A stretch of 64,000 nucleotides of DNA. Source: Lachnospiraceae bacterium (lineage in GTDB: Bacteria > Bacillota > Clostridia > Lachnospirales > Lachnospiraceae). The DNA is taken from NCBI GenBank assembly GCA_024403455.1, contig JAKSRR010000011.1, positions 1 to 64,000 of the forward strand, read 5' to 3'. Within the stretch, counting starts at the first letter, position 1; each line of letters starts with the position of its first letter. A model generated the notes under the pieces. The model saw only the letters and a program-made list of their open reading frames with translations, was not told where the DNA came from and searched no databases. Of this stretch, positions 50,608-59,794 are shown piece after piece. Both the position numbers and the translations under genes were made by a program.

Positions 50608-52200
50608 TTAATAACAATCTGGCAAATCATTTTCTAACAAAATATATTTATGGCCAGCATCGGAAATGCTGTGTGCAAACTGCATAGCTTCTTCCAGTTT
50701 ACGAAATGCTTGGCATTTTTCCTCTGCAAATCCACTGTCTAATGCTCCCTGCATAATGGGCTTTGTGCGATTTATACCAACCAATAAGATGTAGTCACAG
50801 CAGGCTGCAGCATAGGTCCCAAACTTGTAATTATACTCTTCTTCCTGCTCGCCTAATTCCACCATTCCAGGAGTAATCAGAATCCGAACGCCTTCAAATA
50901 ACTTAAGGGTCTCCACCGCAGCCTTCGATCCCACAGGATTAGAATTAAATGCATCATCAATAATGGTCATATTGCCATGATCCTTCAGTTCCATACGATG
51001 CGGTACGGACTGGATACGGCGTACTGGCACCTTCAAATCCTTTAACGGAATCCCTAATGTATGCGCCACCGAAATTGCCCCTACGATATTAATTACATTA
51101 TGTCCGCCTATCAGTCTGGTTCGGAAAGATTCCTGCTGCCCATCAGGGGTTGTTACAGTAAATTCTGTTCCCAGACTGGATAAAGAAATATCCGATGCTC
51201 TGTATCCCGCGCCTTCACTATCATTTCGATAGAAAATCGGCGCCTCATAATTCTTTGCCTTCTCTGTAATCCATTCATTGTCCCCATTGAGGAATAGTAA
51301 ACCTCCCTTGGGTAAGGCGTCTGCCAGTTCAAACTTAGTGGCAGCCACATTCTCTATTCCGCCAAAAGTTTCCAAATGCTGCGGTCCCACAGACGTAATG
51401 AGTCCATGATGCGGATGTACAATATCGGTGATTTCCTTAATATCCCCCACATGTCGTGCACCCATTTCACAAACAAATATCTCATGGGTTGGTTTTAATG
51501 ATCCTCGAATCGTTTTTACAACACCCATGGGGGTATTATAACTTTCCGGTGTAACTAAGGTACGGAATCTTTCCTTCAGCAAAGTTTCCAAATAGAATTT
51601 CACACTGGTTTTCCCATAACTTCCAGTAATTCCAATAATCTGCAGATCCTTATTCTGCTTGAGGATTCGCTTTGCGTCATTAATATAATGATTGTTCACT
51701 CCCTTTTCAATCGGCTTATTTACCACATTGGCAAATAACGTCCACAGGGGCGCCATAACAAATAAAATCAACACGCCTCCCACAAGGAAGCGAAGCCCCA
51801 TACCTGTTAATTTCCATCCTAAAATATAAAGTCCCGCTAACAGAAGAACGGCTAAGAATAATGCTGTTACCACCAATCTTCTAACTCGCATGGTAAACAC
51901 CAATTTCTTCTTGGTGTTCGCTATTCGAAGATACCCAAAGTACTTCACGCAAATCCAAAGGTATAGCGTTAATACAATAAAGCACGGCAAATTCATAAAA
52001 AGAATGGTGCACAGCAAAATCGGAACAGACACATAAAGAAGTGCCTGTTTTCCAGGATGTTCCGATAACCAGTTCATCTGCTCATCATTCTTATAACCAT
52101 GAAGCTGCAGCATATGCAGATTATAACGAAGTACCAAAAGATAGGTAAGAATCGCTAATCCTGCTGATAAAATTTCAAAAACAATGGTTGCTACTTTCAT
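50608..52200 (-). CDS. murF: UDP-N-acetylmuramoyl-tripeptide--D-alanyl-D-alanine ligase with N-terminal membrane domain
   Basis: A 530-residue MurF that adds D-Ala-D-Ala to UDP-MurNAc-tripeptide. The Mur ligase part starts about residue 190: IIGITGSYGKTSVKFYLE (P-loop), CEMGARHVGDIKEI, HRMELKDHGNMTIIDDAFNSNPVGSKAAVE. Before it lies a hydrophobic region of about 150 residues with four or five membrane helices, absent in most MurF. This places precursor completion next to the membrane where MraY acts; that is inference. The ddl gene follows and supplies its substrate. Confidence 0.92.
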   Translation of the reverse strand: MKVATIVFEILSAGLAILTYLLVLRYNLHMLQLHGYKNDEQMNWLSEHPGKQALLYVSVPILLCTILFMNLPCFIVLTLYLWICVKYFGYLRIANTKKKLVFTMRVRRLVVTALFLAVLLLAGLYILGWKLTGMGLRFLVGGVLILFVMAPLWTLFANVVNKPIEKGVNNHYINDAKRILKQNKDLQIIGITGSYGKTSVKFYLETLLKERFRTLVTPESYNTPMGVVKTIRGSLKPTHEIFVCEMGARHVGDIKEITDIVHPHHGLITSVGPQHLETFGGIENVAATKFELADALPKGGLLFLNGDNEWITEKAKNYEAPIFYRNDSEGAGYRASDISLSSLGTEFTVTTPDGQQESFRTRLIGGHNVINIVGAISVAHTLGIPLKDLKVPVRRIQSVPHRMELKDHGNMTIIDDAFNSNPVGSKAAVETLKLFEGVRILITPGMVELGEQEEEYNYKFGTYAAACCDYILLVGINRTKPIMQGALDSGFAEEKCQAFRKLEEAMQFAHSISDAGHKYILLENDLPDCY

Positions 52201-52205
52201 ACATT

Positions 52206-52976
52206 CTAAATCTCAAAATACGCTCTTAAGATATTCTGGAAAATCTGCGGTTTCTCTAAGAAGCAGTAATGTCCCGTTCCTTCCACTACTGCAAGTCCTG
52301 CAGACGGCATTTTACTTTCCATCAGTTGCGCATCAGAAAGAGGTGTTGCTGTATCCTTGTCTCCCCAAATCAAAAGTACATCTTTTGTTACCTTCGGGAA
52401 TAGTGCAGTGAGATCCTCATTCACAGCCTTGACCAGACATCCTTTCATAATAGGACTGGCATTGCGATAGTCAGCTGATCCCTGCCGGCTCTTCCAATCT
52501 GCTATAAGTTCTGGGCAAATCTTTTGGGCAATCCTAGTTCCTGCTAACTTTTTATAGAACTTATATCTAGCCTGCTTTATGCGTTTCCACAACGTCTTCT
52601 TTGGCATGACACCAGCACTATCCACCAGCACAATACGAGAAATTTCTACTTCCTCCTGTCCTCTGGCAGCCAGTTTGATAATCATTCTGCCACCATAGGA
52701 GTGGCCCAAAAGAATCACCTTATGAACGCCAAGTTCTTTCAAAAAATGCAGCAGAAAATCCACGTAGTCATCCACACTCCAGGCGCTCTTTGGTTCGTCG
52801 CTCTCACCAAAGCCGGGGAGGTCAAACAAAAGCACTCTGTATTTTGCCGCTAGCACCTTTGCAATCGAATCATAGACAGGAATGGAGGTTCCCCATCCTT
52901 CTAGGATTACTACTGTTTCCTCGCCTTCACCACGAAACTCATAATTTATTTTTAATCCATCTACTGTAATTTCCAC
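52206..52976 (-). CDS. Alpha/beta hydrolase
   Basis: About 256 residues with an alpha/beta hydrolase fold. GTG start at 52976 with an AAGGAAAG site; a longer in-frame start would run through the M23 gene and is rejected. Motifs: VVILEGWGTSIPVYDSI with the oxyanion region, LFDLPGFGESDEP, the nucleophile elbow LLGHSYGGRMI (GHSYG), and near the end WGDKDTATP (acid) with GTGHYCFLEKP (His). The substrate is not known; it could be an esterase or haloalkane-type lyase. It lies between the M23 peptidase and murF in the same direction. Confidence 0.85.
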   Translation of the reverse strand: MEITVDGLKINYEFRGEGEETVVILEGWGTSIPVYDSIAKVLAAKYRVLLFDLPGFGESDEPKSAWSVDDYVDFLLHFLKELGVHKVILLGHSYGGRMIIKLAARGQEEVEISRIVLVDSAGVMPKKTLWKRIKQARYKFYKKLAGTRIAQKICPELIADWKSRQGSADYRNASPIMKGCLVKAVNEDLTALFPKVTKDVLLIWGDKDTATPLSDAQLMESKMPSAGLAVVEGTGHYCFLEKPQIFQNILRAYFEI

Positions 52977-52986
52977 GTTTCTTTCC

Positions 52987-54576
52987 TTACAGATAATCAA
53001 ACGGATTGACCTGATTACCGCCAACAAGAATCTCAAAGTGTAGGTGAGGTCCTGTGGAGTTACCACTATTACCACTACCTGCAATGGTCTGTCCCTGGGA
53101 TACTGCCTGTCCAACAGATACATAAATACGGCTAAGATGCGCATATCTGGTCTGCTTACCATCGGGATGCTTAATCACAATACAGTAACCATATCCACCT
53201 GACCATCCTGCCTGGGTTACCGTACCACCGCAGGATGCCATAATGGGTGTTCCCATAGGACATGCCCAGTCAATACCTTTATGGTAAGAGGAACCTATGC
53301 CACCTGGTGACCTACGATATCCAAAGTAAGAGGAAATACGTCCACCGGCCAGCGGTTTTACATAGGTCGGAGGAACAATGGTTCCTACCTCCACTTTTTT
53401 CGCAACACCTTCTGCCAGGACTTCCTCATAAAGAATATCTTCCGAAATCTGCGCATCATTTTCATAAGTAACTAACGCAACCGCATCTCTGAAACCAGAA
53501 GAAGGCTGTCTGAGTGTCTTACGATCACTCGTATACCAGCTGTCATTATATACGTACTCAATAGGAAGATCGTAGGCTTCTTTTCTACGCACTTCTTCCA
53601 ATCTGTACACACCCAAAATCGGAACAGGGATGGTAACTAGTAACTCCTGTCCCACGCTGATTTCTGTTTTTTCGCTAACCAGCGCATCGTTCATCGCAAT
53701 CAGCTGCGGCAAAGGAAGACCCAAGTCCACAGAAATGTCAGAAAGCGTATCCCCGCGTTTTACGGTATAAATCTGCTTCGTATCCTGTACATCAAACAGA
53801 TACTCCTTTGCCTTCTGCACATCCATAATATACTCTTCCGGCACATATCCCTCACTCATCTGTACGGCATCCGCAAACTGCATATCAATAATGCCATACT
53901 CATACTGCGCGTAGGGATCACTACTCACGCTTTCTGCCGTAAGATCATCCACCGTAAGAACATCCATTGCCCCTGCATTTAGCCTGAGAGTATCCTCGTC
54001 CTCACCTGTAGGAAGATCTGCTGTTTTTACAATACGAGGCGTTAACGCACTAAACTCCGTACTGGTATCTACCAGAACCGATAATTCGAACATATCCTTT
54101 TTATCATATTCTGCTAGTCCTGTTGCCAGCACGCTCATGGCATCCTGCGCAGACGCTACATATACCGCGTCATCACCAACCTTAATCATGCACCCTTTTA
54201 CCGGAGCCTCTGTAGCACTAGGTTCTAAGTAGGATTTCAAGGTGGCAACAAGCACCTCTTCCTTTACAAATGGTGCATGGTCCTCTTCGCAAGCCTCAAA
54301 AGTAAACTCCGGAAAATCCGTATAAATAATGCCATCTTTTTCTTTGGCAATACTGTTCTTTGCCGCAGCATAAGCTTCGTAAAAATCATCCTTTTCCCGC
54401 ACTACACCAAAAAACTGGTCTCCTAAGGAAACCCTATAATGCACCTGCAGTTCCTTCTCCTCATCAGCCCTTCTCTGGGGTAAAAAGAGAACATAAAGAA
54501 ATGCGCTAAGGCTTAGCACAATAAGAAATACGTTGGTACGTACTAGATGATATTTTGATCGTCTTCTTCGATTCAT
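52987..54576 (-). CDS. LysM-G5-M23 cell-wall peptidase
   Basis: A 529-residue protein with an N-terminal signal anchor (about 13-30), then a LysM domain (TVKRGDTLSDISVDLGLPLP, about 268), a G5-type region and a C-terminal M23 domain. In the M23 domain HKGIDWACPMGTPI and HLHFEI carry the zinc and catalytic histidines, so endopeptidase activity against peptide bridges is likely. It acts outside the cell on peptidoglycan. No SD is visible, and a strong terminator of the previous gene ends just before its ATG, an unusual arrangement. Confidence 0.9.
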   Translation of the reverse strand: MNRRRRSKYHLVRTNVFLIVLSLSAFLYVLFLPQRRADEEKELQVHYRVSLGDQFFGVVREKDDFYEAYAAAKNSIAKEKDGIIYTDFPEFTFEACEEDHAPFVKEEVLVATLKSYLEPSATEAPVKGCMIKVGDDAVYVASAQDAMSVLATGLAEYDKKDMFELSVLVDTSTEFSALTPRIVKTADLPTGEDEDTLRLNAGAMDVLTVDDLTAESVSSDPYAQYEYGIIDMQFADAVQMSEGYVPEEYIMDVQKAKEYLFDVQDTKQIYTVKRGDTLSDISVDLGLPLPQLIAMNDALVSEKTEISVGQELLVTIPVPILGVYRLEEVRRKEAYDLPIEYVYNDSWYTSDRKTLRQPSSGFRDAVALVTYENDAQISEDILYEEVLAEGVAKKVEVGTIVPPTYVKPLAGGRISSYFGYRRSPGGIGSSYHKGIDWACPMGTPIMASCGGTVTQAGWSGGYGYCIVIKHPDGKQTRYAHLSRIYVSVGQAVSQGQTIAGSGNSGNSTGPHLHFEILVGGNQVNPFDYL

Positions 54577-54584
54577 AAATACAT

Positions 54585-54614
54585 AAAAAGAGGCGATAGG
54601 ACCCCTGCCGCCTC
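54585..54614 (-). terminator. Terminator of the flavin reductase gene
   Basis: GAGGCG pairs with CGCCTC over a 13-base loop and is followed by five T, ten bases upstream of the M23 peptidase start codon. Confidence 0.75.
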
Positions 54615-54620
54615 CTTGCC

Positions 54621-55184
54621 TTACTTTTTCTTTACGGAATAACCAAACTTACCTAGATTTTCACCCAAGCTATAATACTCACCATGAGAATATGCCACAG
54701 GCTTTGCATCTGCAAAATGGAACTTACCGGTTTCATCCATATATTTATCATCCACAGTAACTGCCACTACCTCTGCAATGAACATATCATGGGATCCTAG
54801 TTCCAAAACCTGTTTTACTTTACACTCAATCGATACTGGGCTTTCTGCCACGGAAGGAGCTGCCACCTTTTCGCTGGCCAGCTTTGTAAGTTTCATATCT
54901 GCCCACTTATCGGTATCCCTACCGCTTTTTACACCACAGTAATCTACTGCCTCTACCAAATCTTTTCCCACTAGATTTACTACAAACTCACCTGTCTTTG
55001 TAATCATAGCATGGGAGAATCTTTCTTTTCGCACGGAAATAGAAAGCATTGCTGGATCAGAGCAAATCGTACCTGCCCAAGCTACGGTAAATACATTGTC
55101 TTTCCCTTCTCCATCACTGCAGCTGATTAATACCGCTGGAACTGGATAAAGCATATTTCCAGGTTTAAAGTTTGTTCTTGCCAT
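54621..55184 (-). CDS. Flavin reductase family protein
   Basis: A 187-residue flavin reductase-like protein (FMN-binding split barrel). It starts MARTNFKPGNMLYPVPAVLISCSDGEGKDNVFTVAWAGTICSDPAMLSIS, and has VRKERFSHAMI and FVVNLVG for FMN binding. It may supply reduced flavin to another enzyme, or act on its own; the partner is not visible. An AAAGGGAAG site lies before the ATG and a terminator directly after it. Confidence 0.88.
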   Translation of the reverse strand: MARTNFKPGNMLYPVPAVLISCSDGEGKDNVFTVAWAGTICSDPAMLSISVRKERFSHAMITKTGEFVVNLVGKDLVEAVDYCGVKSGRDTDKWADMKLTKLASEKVAAPSVAESPVSIECKVKQVLELGSHDMFIAEVVAVTVDDKYMDETGKFHFADAKPVAYSHGEYYSLGENLGKFGYSVKKK

Positions 55185-55254
55185 AAATACTTCCCTTTAC
55201 GAATGTTTCTCTACTACCATATACTGCGTGCTAAAAACTGCTACCGCAGCATTC

Positions 55255-56493
55255 CTATATAATCCCCAAAATCTGGAGAATCTGAATCGCCACGCCCGAC
55301 AGAGACATGATGGTTGCGATGATTGCCCATACCTTTGCGCCGGTAGCTTTTGCACCTGCACGCTTAATCTGCATTTCTATACCATCAAACTGCTTTTCAC
55401 CATTCTCATTAATGACTGCCTGCACATTGCGATATACTTTTACGCTTTCCTTGTGCATAAAGTCTTCTGCATCCTTAAAGCGTGCTTCCAGCATCTTCTG
55501 CTGTGCTTCCTCACGTTCTCTTGCAGCCGCTTCCTTCTGCTGCTCTTTTGCAGCCTCATCCTTAGAATTCATCTGGGCATTAATGCGCTGGATAAACTCA
55601 ACGATTTCTCTGTTGTCTTGCTTTAATCCATAAATTGCCGCATCAAAGCTGGACTGCAGACTGTTTCTAGTTTCTTCATTAGAATTTTTAAGATTCGCAA
55701 TGCCAATCTTAATCTCATTACTGGTGGCAGAAAGGCTTTCTACAGAAGAACGTGTAGCACTTCCAGAATCCTTTAATTCTGCCATAGCAGCTTTCATCTC
55801 TGCTGACTCTGTAATCGTAGAAGGCTGGGCTTCTACCTTGGCAGCTGCACTTCTAGCCTGCGCTTCCAACATCTGCTGCACCGTAAACTGCAGCGCATTT
55901 GTATTTTCCAACAGCTGAGTCATAGAATTCTGCAGCTGATCATTCATCATCTGAGAGGAATTCTTATCCGTCTCTAAATCGTTACGCACCGCATTCGTGG
56001 TCTGGTTCATCTCATCTAGTGCAGCCTGCAGTGCACTGATAGCTGCCTTTACTTCTTCTGTCCCAGCCTTCATCTGTGCATTATCTGCTTCTAAGGCTGC
56101 TACGGAATTCTTAACATCTTCGTTGCCTGCCTGCAGTGCTGCGACAGAATACTTCACTTCATCAGAGGATCTCTGTACTGCCTCTGCATAACTCTGTACT
56201 TCACTGACAACACTAGCCATCTCTTCCGAGATAACAGAAGGAGATACCTCACCGGTACCTGCAACAAGCTGTAAATTTCTCACTTTATCAATGCCTTCAT
56301 CCACCAGAGAGTACATCTTCTCTGTTAACTCTGCATTCTTATAATTTAACTTACGCATCTCCTGCAGGGTTGCCTCGTATGCCTCCACCTGATTTTCCAA
56401 CATAGAAAGCTGCTGAGCTTCTGCTTCTCCATTCGCGCGAATCATCTCGGTTGCACTATATTTTTCTGAGTACTGATCCATGAAGCTGTCCAT
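55255..56493 (-). CDS. Long coiled-coil protein with C-terminal membrane anchor
   Basis: About 412 residues; the ATG at 56493 (MDSFMDQYSEKYSATEMIR) has an AGGAGG site. Most of the protein is predicted coiled coil, rich in Ala, Glu and Gln. It includes pseudo-repeats (EVKYSVAALQAG, DVKNSVAALEAD, EVKAAISALQAAL, EIKIGIANLKNS). A strongly charged stretch (EEAQQKMLEARFKDAEDFM) precedes a tail anchor (AIIATIMSLSGVAIQILQILGII). It lacks the signalling tip of chemoreceptors. Function unknown; a cytoplasmic scaffold attached to the membrane is plausible. Confidence 0.7.
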   Translation of the reverse strand: MDSFMDQYSEKYSATEMIRANGEAEAQQLSMLENQVEAYEATLQEMRKLNYKNAELTEKMYSLVDEGIDKVRNLQLVAGTGEVSPSVISEEMASVVSEVQSYAEAVQRSSDEVKYSVAALQAGNEDVKNSVAALEADNAQMKAGTEEVKAAISALQAALDEMNQTTNAVRNDLETDKNSSQMMNDQLQNSMTQLLENTNALQFTVQQMLEAQARSAAAKVEAQPSTITESAEMKAAMAELKDSGSATRSSVESLSATSNEIKIGIANLKNSNEETRNSLQSSFDAAIYGLKQDNREIVEFIQRINAQMNSKDEAAKEQQKEAAAREREEAQQKMLEARFKDAEDFMHKESVKVYRNVQAVINENGEKQFDGIEMQIKRAGAKATGAKVWAIIATIMSLSGVAIQILQILGII

Positions 56494-56735
56494 ACTATTT
56501 TCCTCCTGCAAGTAGGTTTCGTCTCATTCTGCGCAAAGCGCCACAGATACTATATTTTACCATTTTTGCCCCTATTTAACAAACACTTAGCCCTCTGCAA
56601 GGTCTTCTTTAGGCTCGGGTGACCATTTTGAACTTTTGTGCATTTTATCCAAATATTTCAGCAGTGCGAAATACTTTTTATTCATTTTTAACATTCTCTT
56701 CTGTGCATATTCATATTTCGTTCATAATTGTTCCG

Positions 56736-56741
56736 TATAAT
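56736..56741 (+). promoter_or_regulatory. TATAAT box upstream of the plus-strand hairpin
   Basis: Perfect -10 TATAAT at 56736-56741, 44 bases before the hairpin at 56785. No good -35 at usual spacing, so it is a candidate only. Confidence 0.35.
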
Positions 56742-56784
56742 CTTTATTAACAACAGATAAGAGCAAAAAACATTTTTCATAATC

Positions 56785-56814
56785 GCCCGGTGGTCACGAA
56801 AGTGGTTACCGGGC
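56785..56814 (+). ncRNA. Candidate plus-strand structured RNA (GAAA-capped hairpin)
   Basis: The 407-base stretch between 56494 and 56900 has no gene. It contains a 13-bp stem, GCCCGGTGGTCAC with GTGGTTACCGGGC, capped by a GAAA (GNRA) tetraloop. Three of the pairs are G-U, so the stem is intact only in a plus-strand transcript; on the other strand they become C-A mismatches. A TATAAT box lies 44 bases upstream. That is unlike a coding gene and could be a small RNA or terminator. The rest of the stretch holds the upstream region of the coiled-coil gene and the ABC gene terminator. Confidence 0.35.
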
Positions 56815-56848
56815 CCTCCTCATTTCTAGGGCGTTCCCTTGCTTTATC

Positions 56849-56891
56849 AAAAAAGGATGAACCTTCTTTGTATTTCTCAAAGATTCATCCT
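56849..56891 (-). terminator. Terminator of the ABC exporter operon
   Basis: Stem AGGATGAA with TTCATCCT, extended inside by TCTTTG with CAAAGA, and six T on the minus strand, ten bases past the ABC gene stop. Confidence 0.9.
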
Positions 56892-56900
56892 CTGCTATTT

Positions 56901-58646
56901 CTATTTTTCCTTGACCAGTTTTCCATCCTGTACCCGATACACTTCGTCACACTTTTCAATGGTTTGCAGACGATGTGCGATAATGATTAACGTCTTCTGA
57001 CCATGTAGCCTGTTGATAGACTCCATGATGGCAGCTTCCGTATCACCATCTAATGCGCTGGTGGCCTCATCTAAAATCAACACCTCCGGATTCTCGTACA
57101 GTGCTCTGGCGATACCAATTCTCTGTCGCTGTCCACCAGAAATACGAATACCTCTCTCACCAATGCCGGTTTCCATTCCTTCTGGCAAAGACTTAATAAA
57201 TTCATCTAGCTGCGCTTCCTTCGCGACTTCCCAAACCCGTGCATCATCAATTTCCTCTTCGGGAATACCAAATGCAATATTCTTACGAATCGTATCATCA
57301 ATCATGAAAATGGTCTGAGGAATGTAACCTACATTCTTTAACCACTTACGATAGTTTTCCTCCGATAATACGTCTGCGCCATCTGCGCGGATACTTCCCT
57401 CTTGAATCTGCAATAGTCCCAACAGTACATCCACAATGGTTGACTTTCCGGCACCACTACTACCCACAATACCCACGCTGCTGCCCACTGAAATCGTAAG
57501 ATCTGCCTTGTTAAAAATCTTGCGGTCCGTATTCGGATACTGATAGGTAATCCCATCTAATTGAATCTTTTCTTTTACAGGCAGTTTTTCCTTCGCAGGC
57601 TGTAAATCTGTAATCTCTGTTTTCTCACCACTGATTTCCTCCTGCAGGTTATCGGATACGCCCATAAAAAACGGTTCGTAATATGCGATACTGTTAATCT
57701 GATTGTTGATTCGATTTGCGCAGGGCATCAAACGCATTACTGCTACACCAAAGGCTGCAACAATTGCCATCATTCCTTCTGTTTCCGCGCCCGTCAGCAT
57801 CAGAATCAGCAGATAGATAATCATGCCGGCAATACATACAGTCTCAATCAGCAGTCTAGGAACGCTGTTAAAAAGCGTATATTTCTGCACCGCATTCACA
57901 TAACCCTTACCACACTTAATATATTCATCCACAAAGTAGGTTTCCCGGCCTGCTGTTTTCACTTCCTTAATTCCCGTAACCGTCTGGCTAATCCACTTAA
58001 AGAGGCCGCTATAATAATCCTGATTATCCTTCCCCGCTTTATACATAATGGGTTTTAGTATTTTCTTGATCACAAACAGCGTTACCACTAGGAGAGCTGA
58101 AATCATCAGCGTCATCTTCGGATCCGCAATAAGTAGTACAGTTACCAAACAAATAAAAACAATGACCTCCGACACAATCGTAAGAAGCGACAAAATTAAC
58201 GCATACATATTGTTTACATCCGAAGTAATGTTTCGCTGAATCACAGCCGTATCCGCGTTCAGATAGAATTCGTAGTTCTTGCGAAGATAATTCTTCATCA
58301 TGCGCTCACTGGTACGGAACTGATTGGTATATACAAACTTATATAAAATCTTCTGTTGAAAAAACAAAAATAAATTTTTAAGAACAAAGGCTGCCACCAT
58401 AGAAAGCATGATAAGAATGGTAAAACTTCTATGAGACTGCATGCCTAAAAACTGATAGAGGCCCGACAGAAATGTGTTGTTATCGATGGCATTCGGATCC
58501 ATCACCAGGCTCACAATGGGAATCACAATAGAAATACTTGCGGTTTCTAAGACTGCCCCAATAAGCATCAGAAAAACCAATACTCCCATAAACATTTTCT
58601 GTTTTTTATCTAGCAGCAAATTCAGCTTCTTTAAAATCTTAATCAT
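56901..58646 (-). CDS. ABC exporter (ATPase-permease), glycan/lipid type
   Basis: About 581 residues, starting MIKILKKLNLLLDKKQK at 58646 with a GGAG site. It has five or six membrane helices in the first half (about 20-290) and a nucleotide-binding domain with GSSGAGKSTIVDVLLG (Walker A, about 395), ISGGQRQRIGIARAL (signature, about 502) and VLILDEATSALD (Walker B). This is a half-transporter that dimerises and probably exports a lipid-linked or surface glycan. It is the last gene after two glycosyltransferases read from murE, pointing to the product of those enzymes as cargo. Confidence 0.9.
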   Translation of the reverse strand: MIKILKKLNLLLDKKQKMFMGVLVFLMLIGAVLETASISIVIPIVSLVMDPNAIDNNTFLSGLYQFLGMQSHRSFTILIMLSMVAAFVLKNLFLFFQQKILYKFVYTNQFRTSERMMKNYLRKNYEFYLNADTAVIQRNITSDVNNMYALILSLLTIVSEVIVFICLVTVLLIADPKMTLMISALLVVTLFVIKKILKPIMYKAGKDNQDYYSGLFKWISQTVTGIKEVKTAGRETYFVDEYIKCGKGYVNAVQKYTLFNSVPRLLIETVCIAGMIIYLLILMLTGAETEGMMAIVAAFGVAVMRLMPCANRINNQINSIAYYEPFFMGVSDNLQEEISGEKTEITDLQPAKEKLPVKEKIQLDGITYQYPNTDRKIFNKADLTISVGSSVGIVGSSGAGKSTIVDVLLGLLQIQEGSIRADGADVLSEENYRKWLKNVGYIPQTIFMIDDTIRKNIAFGIPEEEIDDARVWEVAKEAQLDEFIKSLPEGMETGIGERGIRISGGQRQRIGIARALYENPEVLILDEATSALDGDTEAAIMESINRLHGQKTLIIIAHRLQTIEKCDEVYRVQDGKLVKEK

Positions 58647-58698
58647 TGATTGCTCCATAGGATACGTGTACGATTACGTTTTCTCTCACGAACACTAA

Positions 58699-59793
58699 CT
58701 AAATCCGTTCATTATAGTTGTGAATCATGGGATCCTCATACTGATCCATAAACTCTCCACCCAGCCGTATTTTTTCTTCCGCATAGGTAATGGCCGATAA
58801 CTCCGTAAATACAGACACCACTTTTGTACAATGAATGCCTTCAACGAAGCTTAGCAGTCCCATTGGTACCTTTGCATCAAATTGCGGAAGATTCGGATAG
58901 TTCGCCTTATAATCAAGTACATCTCGGGGATGGGGCTTAATAAATACAATGGCGTCACTACCATCCTTTGCTTTACCATAGGTTGCCAAAAGATCATCCA
59001 TGATTCGTTTTCTGGTTTCTAAATCACAAAGTGGATCTGAAAGAATCAGTACGCTTTCCCGACCTGCCTTCATAAGCCCTATGGATGTCTCAATTTCTTC
59101 TTTATTTGCCACGAAGGCACGTAGCAAAAGATCCTTGTCCTCTGGCGTCAGCCGTTCATAAAGCGGCGCCCTGGGAACTTCCACATATTTTTCGAAGTCG
59201 TATTTTATCACGCTTCGATTATTTACTTCCATATCGATGCAGTACTTACTGTGGCCATTCTCCATGAAAATCAAGTTTTTTCTGGCGAACTTTTCTTTTA
59301 ATTCAAAATGACCAATATTTCCTACTCTAGCGCTATCTAAGGTTTTTAGGCAGTCCAGTCCATCCTCCATCGCATGGTAATAGATGTGATTCATATTCAG
59401 ATAAATGCCAATGGGATCTGAATCACAGAAGACGTAGATATTCTCATACTCCCGAAAGTCCACTGGCACATAGGGTGCCTGCAACTTCGCAAACTTCCGC
59501 ACAAATCGTATGCGGTAGAACATATTGATTACAATATTTCCACGATTCTTTTTGTATTTATCTAACGCAGGAAAAAAGGTCTCCCTTTTTTCATCAAACC
59601 AAAGAACGTCTTCAAAGTAACCAGTCTTTTCTATTTGCTCCTTTAGTGCGCCAAAATCATTGGACATCTTGCTCAGAACCAGCGTTGCCTTCCCCTGCTC
59701 CTCAACCGGCAGAGATAGTTCCTTTAAAAACGTCACAAGCACATGATAAAACGTATGGCATACATATATTCTTTTCTTTGTTTTTTCCACCAT
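58699..59793 (-). CDS. Sialyltransferase-like glycosyltransferase
   Basis: A 364-residue protein. IYVCHTFYHVLVTFLKEL at the N-terminus and HIYYHAMEDGLDCLK (about 137) resemble CMP-sialic acid or lipooligosaccharide-type glycosyltransferases (GT52/polysialyltransferase group). It also has VFIKPHPRDVLDYKANYP (about 288), the KPHPR motif of these enzymes. The acceptor and donor are not certain; a capsule or surface glycan is likely. It starts one base after the preceding GT2 gene and lies before the ABC exporter. Confidence 0.8.
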   Translation of the reverse strand: MVEKTKKRIYVCHTFYHVLVTFLKELSLPVEEQGKATLVLSKMSNDFGALKEQIEKTGYFEDVLWFDEKRETFFPALDKYKKNRGNIVINMFYRIRFVRKFAKLQAPYVPVDFREYENIYVFCDSDPIGIYLNMNHIYYHAMEDGLDCLKTLDSARVGNIGHFELKEKFARKNLIFMENGHSKYCIDMEVNNRSVIKYDFEKYVEVPRAPLYERLTPEDKDLLLRAFVANKEEIETSIGLMKAGRESVLILSDPLCDLETRKRIMDDLLATYGKAKDGSDAIVFIKPHPRDVLDYKANYPNLPQFDAKVPMGLLSFVEGIHCTKVVSVFTELSAITYAEEKIRLGGEFMDQYEDPMIHNYNERI

Positions 59794-59794
59794 A

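Noticed and set aside
52977-53162. Longer start for the alpha/beta hydrolase
   Set aside because: It would run through the M23 peptidase coding region and lacks an SD; the GTG at 52976 has an AAGGAAAG site.
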